A stretch of DNA of 64,000 bases, from the NCBI RefSeq assembly GCF_963675905.1, contig NZ_OY780936.1, forward strand, positions 744,001 to 808,000, in the 5' to 3' direction. Origin of the DNA: an uncultured Bacteroides sp. (GTDB lineage: Bacteria > Bacteroidota > Bacteroidia > Bacteroidales > Bacteroidaceae). The position numbers and the translations under genes were made by a program. Below the pieces are notes generated by a model. It was given only the letters and a program-made list of their open reading frames with translations, did not search any database and was not told where the DNA came from. Shown here in pieces: positions 43,454-51,532 of the stretch; position 1 is the first letter of the stretch; every line of letters begins with the position of its first letter.

Positions 43454-43510
43454 TGCGGAAAAATTATTTCCACCCCCTATATATACAAAAAAGAGATATT
43501 TTTTTCCGCA
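43454..43510 (+). repeat. Inverted repeat in a long intergenic region
   Basis: TGCGGAAAAA (43454-43463) and TTTTTTCCGCA (43500-43510) could close a 10-bp stem over a 36-nt loop. It lies in the 570 bp without genes between the MarR gene and wecB. Purpose unknown; an RNA element or a cryptic terminator is possible. Confidence 0.45.
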
Positions 43511-43586
43511 CAGTTAAATACTCTTTTCTAGCAATCATAAACTCTTCATTTATAAGAATTCCTAAAATGGGGGTTCATTAGCTTTG

Positions 43587-43737
43587 TAGGAACATTGCGC
43601 AGGTGTAACGTAGCCGACAAATTATTAATAGCTTGTATTCAAAGATTGAAAGTTCTGAATCATAGCTTGATTAACTTCTTTCCACGATAAAAGAGCCATT
43701 TTCTATCTGTCAGACAGATAGAAAATGGCTCTTTTAA
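43587..43737 (+). ncRNA. Candidate small RNA between marR and wecB
   Basis: TAGCTTTG at 43579-43586 is a good -7 box with no gene after it; 100 nt later comes a 21-bp perfect terminator hairpin (43689-43735). No ORF of note lies between. This predicts a transcript of about 150 nt. The -33 region is poor, and the hairpin may instead serve wecB on the other strand. Confidence 0.4.
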
Positions 43738-43738
43738 T
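43689..43738 (-). terminator. Bidirectional 21-bp perfect hairpin, terminator of wecB
   Basis: The arm 43689-43709 and its perfect complement 43715-43735 enclose only TCAGA, with T runs on both strands. It sits 60 bp beyond the wecB stop. Confidence 0.92.
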
Positions 43739-43797
43739 ATTATAGGTAACAAGAATTCTTCAAATAGCAGCGTATCTTTTATGTATTCTCGTTTAAT

Positions 43798-44886
43798 TTA
43801 TACCAGTTGAAGCAAAGTCTGAACAATTCTGTCGGCTGTTCTTCCATCCCATCTTTCAGGAAGACTTCCTTGTTTCCATTCGCCTTTCATTATTTTTTCA
43901 ATCGCAGCTCCAAGCTGTTCCGGGTTTTCACCAACTAATTCGTTAGTACCGATAGAGCAGGTTTCGGTGTGTTCTACGTAGTTGTTTAATGTAATACATG
44001 GAATACCAAGGAATGTTGCTTCTTCTGCTACATTACCGGAGTCGGTAACTATCGCTTTGGCTTTGCTGGTCAGATAACCAAATGAAAGATAGCTTTGCGG
44101 AGGAAGAATGTGTAAATTAGAAGCTTTTATATTAAGCTCGCTCATCACATCACGCACGTATGCATGTAGTGGAGCAACAATAGGAGTACCTTTGGCTTCA
44201 GATATTAATCGCTCAATGAGCTCTTTGAAATTCTCTTTATTTTCAATTAATGCATGGCGATTGATTGTTAAAAGAATATAGTTTTGTTCTTTTAATCCTA
44301 ACACATTAAATGTAGCAGGCTTTATAAATCTGTGGCGATTATATCTTAGAGAATCCATCAGGATATTTCCTACAAGGAAAACCTGTTCATTCTCTGCTCC
44401 CGTTTGATTTAAATTACGATTAGCACCCATTCCAGCTGTAAACAGGTAATCAGAAAGTCCATCGGTAATCATTCGGTTCACTTCTTTAGGCATGCTCATA
44501 TCAAAAGATCGTGTTCCTGCAACCAGGTGAGCAACTTTTATATTTTGCTTTTTAGCAACGATAGCACACGCCATAGTGGAAGTTAAATCGTCAACGACTA
44601 ATACTATATTGGTTGGATTTTCTTTTAGTTCTTTTTCAAAAGCCAGCATAATTCCTCCTGCCCGTTCAGTAAGGTTTTCAAAACCTATTCCCAGATAAGC
44701 AGTCGGCTTTTTTATATTCAAATCAGCAAAAAGAGAAGGATCCAAACTTGTATCATTAGCTGATCCAGTATATATTACCCTATATGAGATTTCTTTACCT
44801 TGCTCTCTTGCATTATCAATAGCATGCATGATTGGAGCAATCTTCATAAAGTTGGGGCGTGCCCCTGCAACAATAGTAATTTTCAT
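43798..44886 (-). CDS. wecB: UDP-N-acetylglucosamine 2-epimerase (non-hydrolysing)
   Basis: Interconverts UDP-GlcNAc and UDP-ManNAc. From the ATG at 44886 the protein is 362 aa starting MKITIVAGARPNFMKIAPI, the WecB signature; in-frame codons upstream are not family-like. Other motifs: VVDDLTSTMACAI, HLVAGTRSFDMSMPKEVNR and DSGNVAEEATFLGIP, with CITLNNYVEHTET near the active site. It stands alone. With the UDP-sugar dehydrogenase at 21.3 kb it could make UDP-ManNAcA (inference). Confidence 0.93.
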   Translation of the reverse strand: MKITIVAGARPNFMKIAPIMHAIDNAREQGKEISYRVIYTGSANDTSLDPSLFADLNIKKPTAYLGIGFENLTERAGGIMLAFEKELKENPTNIVLVVDDLTSTMACAIVAKKQNIKVAHLVAGTRSFDMSMPKEVNRMITDGLSDYLFTAGMGANRNLNQTGAENEQVFLVGNILMDSLRYNRHRFIKPATFNVLGLKEQNYILLTINRHALIENKENFKELIERLISEAKGTPIVAPLHAYVRDVMSELNIKASNLHILPPQSYLSFGYLTSKAKAIVTDSGNVAEEATFLGIPCITLNNYVEHTETCSIGTNELVGENPEQLGAAIEKIMKGEWKQGSLPERWDGRTADRIVQTLLQLV

Positions 44887-44916
44887 GTCTATAATATATG
44901 TTGTTCTTTTAGGCAG

Positions 44917-44944
44917 CAAAAGTACACTTTCTTTCATAATTCAA
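44917..44944 (-). promoter_or_regulatory. Promoter of wecB
   Basis: On the minus strand TTG (44942-44944), 17 bp, then TACTTTTG (44917-44924). The ATG at 44886 follows about 30 bp later, supporting the shorter start. Confidence 0.5.
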
Positions 44945-45023
44945 GTTATAAATCAACTTACTTTTTTCTTATTTGATTCATAATTTAATTCTTTATTTGT
45001 TTCTTTGCAAAAAAAATGGGATT

Positions 45024-45632
45024 ATGCCTACATTTGTTCAGATTATAGAATTCTTCGGAACTTTTGCTTTTGCCATTAGTGGCATACGTTTAGCTTCTGC
45101 TAAACAATTCGACTGGTTTGGTGCTTATGTTGTTGGATTGGTTACTGCTATTGGTGGTGGAACTATCCGTGATGTTCTGCTCGATGTTACACCTTTTTGG
45201 ATGACAAATCCAGTTTATCTTATTTGTTCTGCCCTGGCCTTATTCTGGGTAGTAGTTTTTGGCAAACAATTAGTTCATTTACATAACACATTCTTTATTT
45301 TCGACTCCATTGGTCTTGCTCTTTTTACCGTTGTTGGAGTAGAAAAAACTATAGCTTTAGGTTTTCCTTTTTGGGTTGCTATTGTAATGGGAAGTATTAC
45401 AGGTGCTGCAGGTGGAGTGATTCGTGATATCTTTATTAACGAGATTCCACTTATTTTTAGAAAAGAAATTTATGCTATGGCCTGTATAGTGGGAGGATTG
45501 GTGTTCTGGGGCTGTTCTTTTATGAATCTGGACAGTATGCTGATACAATGTATCAGTGGTTTTAGTGTTTTTCTCACAAGAATTCTTGCAGTAAAATATA
45601 ATATCTGTTTACCGAAGTTAAAAGGAGTATGA
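45024..45632 (+). CDS. TRIC-type cation channel family protein (UPF0126/YadS-like)
   Basis: A 202-aa membrane protein with seven hydrophobic segments formed by a duplicated half: FAFAISGIRLASAKQFDWFG and GGGTIRDVLLDVTPFW in the first, then GLALFTVVGVEKTIALG and GAAGGVIRDIFINEIPLIF in the second. Bacterial TRIC homologues form trimeric K+-permeable channels. The ATG at 45024 was chosen because family proteins begin here; the frame is open 17 codons further upstream. Confidence 0.9.
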   Translation: MPTFVQIIEFFGTFAFAISGIRLASAKQFDWFGAYVVGLVTAIGGGTIRDVLLDVTPFWMTNPVYLICSALALFWVVVFGKQLVHLHNTFFIFDSIGLALFTVVGVEKTIALGFPFWVAIVMGSITGAAGGVIRDIFINEIPLIFRKEIYAMACIVGGLVFWGCSFMNLDSMLIQCISGFSVFLTRILAVKYNICLPKLKGV

Positions 45633-45775
45633 CCTGAAAACTATTATTTAACGGCATAAAAACTGTTATTAATAATATACCCCCTAATTGCTGATAGAAT
45701 TTGGGCTATCAAACACACTTATTTTATATAATATTGTAACAAGTAAAAACAGTATTAACACAAATAAGCAAAGTT

Positions 45776-46279
45776 ATGAAAAGTTTAAATTTTAAAAGTG
45801 ATTTGCTTGGAGTACAGGACGAACTACTTCGCTTTGCGTATAAATTAACAGCAAACAGGGAAGAAGCAAATGATTTATTGCAGGAAACATCTTTGAAAGC
45901 ACTCGACAACGAAGATAAATTTACACCCGATACCAACTTTAAGGGGTGGATGTATACTATAATGCGTAATATATTTATTAATAATTATCGGAAGGTGATG
46001 AGGGATCAAACATTCGTTGATCAGACAGAGAATATGTACCATCTTAATCAATCACAGGATTCAGGTTTTGATAGCACTGAAGGAGCTTATGACATTAAAG
46101 AAATTCATAGAGTAGTTAATTCATTGCCAAAAGAATATAAGATACCTTTTTCTATGCATGTTTCTGGTTTTAAATATCGTGAAATTGCCGATAAACTAAA
46201 TTTACCTCTAGGAACAGTGAAGAGCCGCATCTTTTTTACGCGACAACGGTTGCAACAACAATTAAAGGATTTTGTATGA
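45776..46279 (+). CDS. ECF-type RNA polymerase sigma factor
   Basis: A 167-aa sigma-70 family protein with regions 2 and 4 only. Region 2 carries DELLRFAYKLTANREEANDL and NFKGWMYTIMRNIFINNYRK; region 4 carries YKIPFSMHVSGFKYREIADK and LPLGTVKSRIFFTRQRLQ. No anti-sigma gene is adjacent, unlike SusC/D-linked ECF factors, so its control is not visible here. Confidence 0.95.
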   Translation: MKSLNFKSDLLGVQDELLRFAYKLTANREEANDLLQETSLKALDNEDKFTPDTNFKGWMYTIMRNIFINNYRKVMRDQTFVDQTENMYHLNQSQDSGFDSTEGAYDIKEIHRVVNSLPKEYKIPFSMHVSGFKYREIADKLNLPLGTVKSRIFFTRQRLQQQLKDFV

Positions 46280-46312
46280 TGCTTATAAAACAATTCATAT
46301 TTTTGGTAATCT

Positions 46313-46356
46313 AAGGGGGGTAATTCTAATAAAAATTGAATTACTCCCTTTCTTTT
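46313..46356 (+). terminator. Terminator after the ECF sigma gene
   Basis: AAGGGGGGTAATTC pairs with GAATTACTCCCTT with one mismatch, then TCTTTTT. Confidence 0.75.
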
Positions 46357-46419
46357 TCTATTTAGAAATATAAATATGATATTAAACATGTTTTGAAAAG
46401 GGCGATTTTATTTATTTCC

Positions 46420-46451
46420 TTGACATTATGTCAATCCATTTGTTATCTTTG
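46420..46451 (+). promoter_or_regulatory. Promoter with overlapping palindrome before the OadA-like gene
   Basis: TTG at 46420-46422, 21 bp, then TATCTTTG at 46444-46451. The -33 box is the first part of TTGACATTATGTCAA (46420-46434), a 7+1+7 perfect dyad, which is a likely repressor site occluding the promoter. Confidence 0.6.
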
Positions 46452-46499
46452 CAATAGCATTTTTAATAAACTTTTATAATCTTATATAGCAGTATTACA

Positions 46500-48275
46500 A
46501 TGAAAAAAGAAATTAAATTTAGCCTTCTTTACCGGGATATGTGGCAATCCTCCGGGAAGTATCAACCAAGGGCTGATCAATTGGCAAGAATTGCACCACT
46601 AATTATTGAAATGGGATGTTTTGCTCGCGTGGAGACCAATGGAGGAGCTTTTGAACAAGTAAACTTATTGTACGGTGAGAACCCAAATAATGCAGTGAGA
46701 ACTTTCACGAAACCATTAAATGAAGTTGGTATTCAAACCCATATGCTCGACCGTGGATTGAACGGGCTACGTATGTATCCGGTCCCTGCTGATGTTCGTA
46801 AACTAATGTATAAAGTAAAGAAGGCACAGGGCGTTGATATTACTCGTATTTTTTGTGGTTTAAATGATGTGAGAAATATCATTCCGTCTATTACTTATGC
46901 TTTGGAGGCAGGCATGATTCCTCAGGCTTCACTTTGTATTACTTTCTCTCCGGTACATACGGTAGAGTATTATGCAGATATTGCTGAACAGCTAATTGCA
47001 GCAGGAGCTCCTGAGATTTGTTTGAAGGATATGGCAGGTATTGGTCGTCCTGTAATGCTTGGGAAATTAGTAAAAGCAATAAAGGACAAACATCCAGAGG
47101 TTATTGTTCAGTACCATGGACATTCTGGTCCTGGATTTTCTATGGCTTCTATTCTTGAAGTTTGTGAAAACGGTGCTGATATTATTGATGTTGCCATGGA
47201 ACCATTGTCCTGGGGAAAAGTTCATCCAGACGTATTGTCTGTTCAGGCTATGTTGAAAGATGCCGGTTTCCAGGTTCCTGAAATCAATATGAAGGCTTAT
47301 ATGAAGGCCCGTAGCTTAACACAAGAATTCATTGATGATTTTCTGGGATATTTTATCGATCCTACAAATAAACATACTTCTTCATTGCTTATTGGCAGTG
47401 GACTACCCGGAGGTATGATGGGATCAATGATGGCAGATTTAAAGGGTGTTCAATCTGGAATCAATATGTATTTAAAAAGCAAGAACCAAAATGAGCTTAA
47501 TATTGATGATTTATTGGTGATGCTCTTTGATGAAGTAGCTTACGTATGGCCAAAATTGGGTTATCCTCCTTTGGTTACTCCATTTAGCCAGTATGTGAAG
47601 AATGTTGCATTGATGAATGTAATGCAAATGGTTAAGGGAGAAGAACGCTGGACTATGATTGATTCTCATACCTGGGATATGATTTTGGGTAAGAGTGGTA
47701 AATTGCCAGGTGAGCTGGCTCCTGAGATAATCGAATTGGCCAAAGCTAAAGGATATGAATTCTCTGATGAGAATCCACAAGAGAATTTCCCTGATGATTT
47801 GGATACGTATAAGAAAGAAATGGACGATAATGGATGGGAATATGGTCCGGATAACGAAGAACTATTCGAACTCGCTATGCATGATCGTCAATACCGTGAT
47901 TATCGTTCCGGAATTGCAAAGAAACGTTTCGAAGATGAACTACAAAGAGCGAAAGATGCAGAAATGCAAAAGAATGGCTTTACTGAAGAGGATATAAAGA
48001 AATTGAAACGTGCTAAAGCTGAACCAATTACAGCTCTTGAAAAAGGACAGGTATTTTGGGACGCAAGCTTTGAATCTGGATCTACTCCTCCGGCTATTGG
48101 TCAGAAATTCTATCCAGAAGAAACATTTTGCTATATTGGCACTTTATGGGGAACTTATGATAGAATCCCGGCTAATTTCTCAGGTCGCATCGTTGAAGTC
48201 TGTGTGAAACAAGGTGCTCATGTGAGCAAGGGTGATATTCTTGCTTATATAGAAAGAATAGAGTTGTTTGCATAA
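46500..48275 (+). CDS. OadA/pyruvate carboxylase B-like carboxyltransferase without biotinyl lysine
   Basis: A 591-aa protein. The N-terminal HMGL-like TIM barrel is readable: LLYRDMWQSSGKYQPRADQL, RVETNGGAFEQ, GLNDVRNI, ICLKDMAGI (carboxylated-Lys position) and QYHGHSGPG (metal His). A PYC/OADA-type helical domain follows. The C-terminus folds like a biotinyl domain (FSGRIVEVCVKQGAHVSKGD) but ends ILAYIERIELFA: the AMKM motif with its biotin Lys is absent, and the barrel motifs are divergent. It may act with a separate biotin carrier, or not be biotin-dependent. Confidence 0.85.
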   Translation: MKKEIKFSLLYRDMWQSSGKYQPRADQLARIAPLIIEMGCFARVETNGGAFEQVNLLYGENPNNAVRTFTKPLNEVGIQTHMLDRGLNGLRMYPVPADVRKLMYKVKKAQGVDITRIFCGLNDVRNIIPSITYALEAGMIPQASLCITFSPVHTVEYYADIAEQLIAAGAPEICLKDMAGIGRPVMLGKLVKAIKDKHPEVIVQYHGHSGPGFSMASILEVCENGADIIDVAMEPLSWGKVHPDVLSVQAMLKDAGFQVPEINMKAYMKARSLTQEFIDDFLGYFIDPTNKHTSSLLIGSGLPGGMMGSMMADLKGVQSGINMYLKSKNQNELNIDDLLVMLFDEVAYVWPKLGYPPLVTPFSQYVKNVALMNVMQMVKGEERWTMIDSHTWDMILGKSGKLPGELAPEIIELAKAKGYEFSDENPQENFPDDLDTYKKEMDDNGWEYGPDNEELFELAMHDRQYRDYRSGIAKKRFEDELQRAKDAEMQKNGFTEEDIKKLKRAKAEPITALEKGQVFWDASFESGSTPPAIGQKFYPEETFCYIGTLWGTYDRIPANFSGRIVEVCVKQGAHVSKGDILAYIERIELFA

Positions 48276-48307
48276 AATTAGTAATAAGATTTTGTGATAA
48301 AATAGTA

Positions 48308-48352
48308 AGGCAGCAGTCACTTTGAATATTGAAGTGACTGCTGCCTCTTTTT
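48308..48352 (+). terminator. Terminator after the OadA-like gene
   Basis: AGGCAGCAGTCACTT and AAGTGACTGCTGCCT form a perfect 15-bp stem around TGAATATTG, then CTTTTT. The remaining 240 bp up to 48593 show nothing I can name. Confidence 0.95.
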
Positions 48353-48593
48353 ATACTTAATTTTATTAGATTGAAAGAATCCAATATAATACAAAGCTCA
48401 ACTATTTGAAGATTTAAATAGTATATCCAATTTTTAGGAAACATTCAACAAGGAATAACTTTACTTTTTTTAGTAAGAACAAGGAATATAATAACTCACT
48501 TATTCTATATTTCTTTATTGACTATATAGTATAAATAAAAATAATGAGCTTTCCTGTTTGTCTTTTCGTTAGATAGAATTTACAGACTTCGAT

Positions 48594-49838
48594 TTATTTG
48601 AAATAAACTTGTTGCACTCCAATCAACCGATCATGTCTTTCTCCGAAAGGACGATGATATACTAATATCAGATATTCATTTTCTGATTCATAGTAATTTC
48701 CTTCGGTGAGTGCTGTAGTTGTTTTATTGCTATTAGTAGGCATAAAAAGATACTGATAGTTATATGCTCCCTGTTTTAGTAATTGGATAGTTTCAAAAGC
48801 TTTCGATTCAGGGTTGTATTTCAAACAATAATTATCAGTTAAGTTGTCGTGAGTAAATGCTCCCTGCAAATAGAAATTACCCTCCGGTAATTCGTCTTTC
48901 CATGGGAGAGAAAAGTGAACTAGTAAATAGTCTGCTTCGATATCATTATTAGTAGCCCAATCATATCGTACCAGATAACGCCCGTTCTGGTCTTGATCAT
49001 AGCTGTAGTTCTTTGTTCTTAGCTCATCGGGGATTAAAGTTACATGATAATACGGATCAAAAAACTTAATTCTTTGTATACCTTGTGCTGCATATTTTAC
49101 GCTAACCATTTCAAATCGTCTGAATTCATTCCCCGCATCGAAAATCAGATTCTTATTATGCTCAAATTTTAGTTCATTTGCACTGATATATGAAGGTGTT
49201 AGATTAGTCACACAATTATCCTGACGCAGATTTTGCATAACTTTAATTTTTACCTCACTTTGAGGATTACGGATATTATATCCGTTATAATTGACATTGA
49301 AAGAAACTTGTTGATGTGATTTGTTATTGTCTATATCTGTATTGCTGCTTACAGTTGCCGAAACTGTTACTTTCTTTTCTATTACAGAGAAACAAGCTTT
49401 GCATACAGGTTTTGAATTATCATTATCGTCAAATATAGTAATAATATAGTTTCCAGAGGCTTTTAGTTTAACTTGCTCGTTAGGGAAAGATACTCGATAA
49501 TGCGTGTATAGCATCGTAGTATTCAATGAATTCTGATAGTCTTCAATAGGACTATTATTAAAACCTTCCAGAAATTCAATATCGCTTAATCCTGAAGGAG
49601 TCCAGTCTGCATTGTGATGTGAGATAACATATTGAAAACGGTGATATTCGTGTGATAGCTCATCAAAGGAGATTTCTAATACATCATCAGAATTCAGGTT
49701 AACGATTGGAGGAGCAAGCCAGTTATCGTTAACCTTTATCTGTAAGCTTTGAATGTTAGGCGAAAAAACTTCATTTCTCTGTGCTTTGACAATCAAAGCA
49801 GTAATAAGAAATACACATAATATCAGCTGTTTTTTCAT
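48594..49838 (-). CDS. DUF5103 family exported protein (T9SS plug-type)
   Basis: A 414-aa protein with signal peptide (cleavage near IVKAQ) and a mostly beta-strand body. It matches the DUF5103 pattern: NIQSLQIKVNDNWLAPPIVN at the start, RFQYVISHHNADWTPSGLSD in the middle and GERHDRLIGVQQVYF at the end. The family includes the Plug partner of the SprA translocon of type IX secretion, but is also found in gut Bacteroides without full T9SS. It follows mtgA after 21 bp. Confidence 0.85.
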   Translation of the reverse strand: MKKQLILCVFLITALIVKAQRNEVFSPNIQSLQIKVNDNWLAPPIVNLNSDDVLEISFDELSHEYHRFQYVISHHNADWTPSGLSDIEFLEGFNNSPIEDYQNSLNTTMLYTHYRVSFPNEQVKLKASGNYIITIFDDNDNSKPVCKACFSVIEKKVTVSATVSSNTDIDNNKSHQQVSFNVNYNGYNIRNPQSEVKIKVMQNLRQDNCVTNLTPSYISANELKFEHNKNLIFDAGNEFRRFEMVSVKYAAQGIQRIKFFDPYYHVTLIPDELRTKNYSYDQDQNGRYLVRYDWATNNDIEADYLLVHFSLPWKDELPEGNFYLQGAFTHDNLTDNYCLKYNPESKAFETIQLLKQGAYNYQYLFMPTNSNKTTTALTEGNYYESENEYLILVYHRPFGERHDRLIGVQQVYFK

Positions 49839-49859
49839 AGGTTATAATAAATAGAGTCT

Positions 49860-50558
49860 CTATTTCCCTTTTTTAGCAGGAGGGAATTTAGGTAATAACT
49901 GCATTATTCGTAATATTTTTCCCTGACGTCTGAGAATATATCTGGATGGATTAGCAGAATCGAATTTTATAGGGTTAGGCAAGGTTGCTGCTATTAAAGC
50001 ACATTGCCCTCTGCTAAGTTTTTTTGCTGTAGTATGGAACTTGTATTTTGCGGTTGCTTCGGCACCATAAATACCTTTGCCCATCTCTATTGAATTAAGG
50101 TATACTTCCATGATACGTTCCTTTGACCATAGTGTTTCAATTAAAACAGTAAAATAAACCTCAAAACCTTTTCTTAACCATGACGATTCAGGCCATAGAA
50201 AAACATTTTTGGCTGTTTGTTGGCTGATAGTACTTGCTCCTCTATTCCTTCTTCCCTCTTGGCTTTCTTCAATGGCAAGTTGAATTGCTTCAAAATCAAA
50301 TCCATTGTGGGTAGGAAATTTGTTATCTTCGGATGCGATAACTGCCATTGGAAGATGTTTTGATATCTTTTCAAAGGGGACCCATGTGTGCTTTAGTTTA
50401 ATTTCATCACCATCTTTCATCTGTTCCATGCACCTGATTATCATTAATGGGGTAACATATACCGGAACAAAGCGGTAGATTAATGTAACTAAAATTGTTG
50501 ATCCAAAGAATGCAATAATAAGATTCCTAAGGATATGGAGGACTTTCTTTTTTACCAT
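49860..50558 (-). CDS. mtgA: Monofunctional peptidoglycan glycosyltransferase
   Basis: A 232-aa GT51 enzyme polymerising lipid II. N-terminal anchor at about 10-31; the catalytic Glu is in [16 protein letters not shown], followed by [20 protein letters not shown] and [20 protein letters not shown]. No transpeptidase domain. First gene of a two-gene transcript with the DUF5103 gene. Confidence 0.95.
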   Translation of the reverse strand: MVKKKVLHILRNLIIAFFGSTILVTLIYRFVPVYVTPLMIIRCMEQMKDGDEIKLKHTWVPFEKISKHLPMAVIASEDNKFPTHNGFDFEAIQLAIEESQEGRRNRGASTISQQTAKNVFLWPESSWLRKGFEVYFTVLIETLWSKERIMEVYLNSIEMGKGIYGAEATAKYKFHTTAKKLSRGQCALIAATLPNPIKFDSANPSRYILRRQGKILRIMQLLPKFPPAKKGK

Positions 50559-50590
50559 ATTGAATGGATATTGATTTTTACTATCATTAT

Positions 50591-50632
50591 AAAAAGAAAT
50601 CGTGTAAGCTATAAAACAGGCTTACACGATTT
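50591..50632 (-). terminator. Terminator of the OmpA-like gene
   Basis: On the minus strand AAATCGTGTAAGC pairs perfectly with GCTTACACGATTT around a 10-nt loop and is followed by CTTTTTAT; it is 20 bp beyond the stop. Confidence 0.88.
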
Positions 50633-50652
50633 ACTTATAATTTCAAAACAAA

Positions 50653-51333
50653 TTATTTGCTTGCATCTTTAATCATTTGTTCACTTGCATACATGTAAAC
50701 TTCTACACGACGATTTTGTGCTCTACCTTCAGCAGTTGCATTGCTTGCAATTGGTTCTTGATAGTCTTTACCAAGTACATATTTAAACTGAGAAGTAGCA
50801 ACACCATTGTTTCTTAGATGTGTTGCAACAGAACCAGCACGTTCAGCAGATAATTTTTGGTTTACTGCTAATGAACCTGTGTTATCTGTATGTCCATATA
50901 CTGCAATGTCCATTGTTCTGTCTTCAGAAAGAACGTTTGCTAATTTAGTTAAAGCTACTTTAGATGTAGAATTTAATACACTTGAATTAGTTGCGAATAA
51001 GATACCTCCGTCAAAAGTAACCTTTACGGCTGTAAGACCATTAGCATCTGTTATTTTTTCTACCTTAGCCTGTTCAATAGCAGCAGCTTCAGCAGCGGCT
51101 TTATCCATCTTCTTACCGATAATAACACCAGCACCAGCACCAACTGCTGTACCTATAGCTGCACCAATAGCTGTACTTTTACCACTGTGTCCTGCAATTT
51201 GGCCAATAATAGCACCCAGAGCTGCACCTGAGCCAGCGCCAATTAAACCACCTTTTGCAGTATTAGACATTCCGCATCCTCCGAATACCAAAGAGAAGCT
51301 CAATAAAACTGATAATAACTTAATCTTTTTCAT
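50653..51333 (-). CDS. OmpA-family lipoprotein with glycine-zipper segment
   Basis: A 226-aa lipoprotein: signal peptide with lipobox VFGGC (Cys20). Residues about 27-75 are Gly/Ala-rich (GLIGAGSGAALGAIIGQIAG and GTAVGAGAGVIIGKKM), a glycine-zipper that inserts in membranes. The C-terminal OmpA domain (FATNSSVLNSTSKVALTKLA, then YGHTDNTGS and GRAQNRRVEVYM) binds peptidoglycan. It probably links the outer membrane to the wall. Own promoter and terminator. Confidence 0.93.
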   Translation of the reverse strand: MKKIKLLSVLLSFSLVFGGCGMSNTAKGGLIGAGSGAALGAIIGQIAGHSGKSTAIGAAIGTAVGAGAGVIIGKKMDKAAAEAAAIEQAKVEKITDANGLTAVKVTFDGGILFATNSSVLNSTSKVALTKLANVLSEDRTMDIAVYGHTDNTGSLAVNQKLSAERAGSVATHLRNNGVATSQFKYVLGKDYQEPIASNATAEGRAQNRRVEVYMYASEQMIKDASK

Positions 51334-51390
51334 AAGTTCACAAATTAATAGTTTTCTAATTTATATGTTCTAGTCTTAATAAAGTTGTTA

Positions 51391-51398
51391 CAAAGATA
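51391..51398 (-). promoter_or_regulatory. -7 box of the OmpA-like gene
   Basis: TATCTTTG on the minus strand, 57 bp before the ATG. A TTG lies 23 bp further upstream (51422-51424). Confidence 0.5.
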
Positions 51399-51532
51399 TA
51401 AATTCTTTTGAAAGAATTGTTCAATTTATTGTAAGAAATAGCGTTTAATAGGCTTTTTCTTACGATAAACATTTATTTAAATTTAAGAGGGGATTACTTA
51501 AATGCAAGATATTTAGAGTTTTGTAAAACCAT

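Noticed and set aside
48594-49838. Evidence for a full type IX secretion system
   Set aside because: Only the DUF5103 protein is present; no por/gld/spr genes are in the window, and the family occurs without T9SS.
50807-51373. 188-codon plus-strand ORF opposite the OmpA lipoprotein
   Set aside because: Ala/Pro-rich translation is the shadow of the Gly/Ala-rich zipper on the other strand; the OmpA reading has a lipobox and domain motifs.
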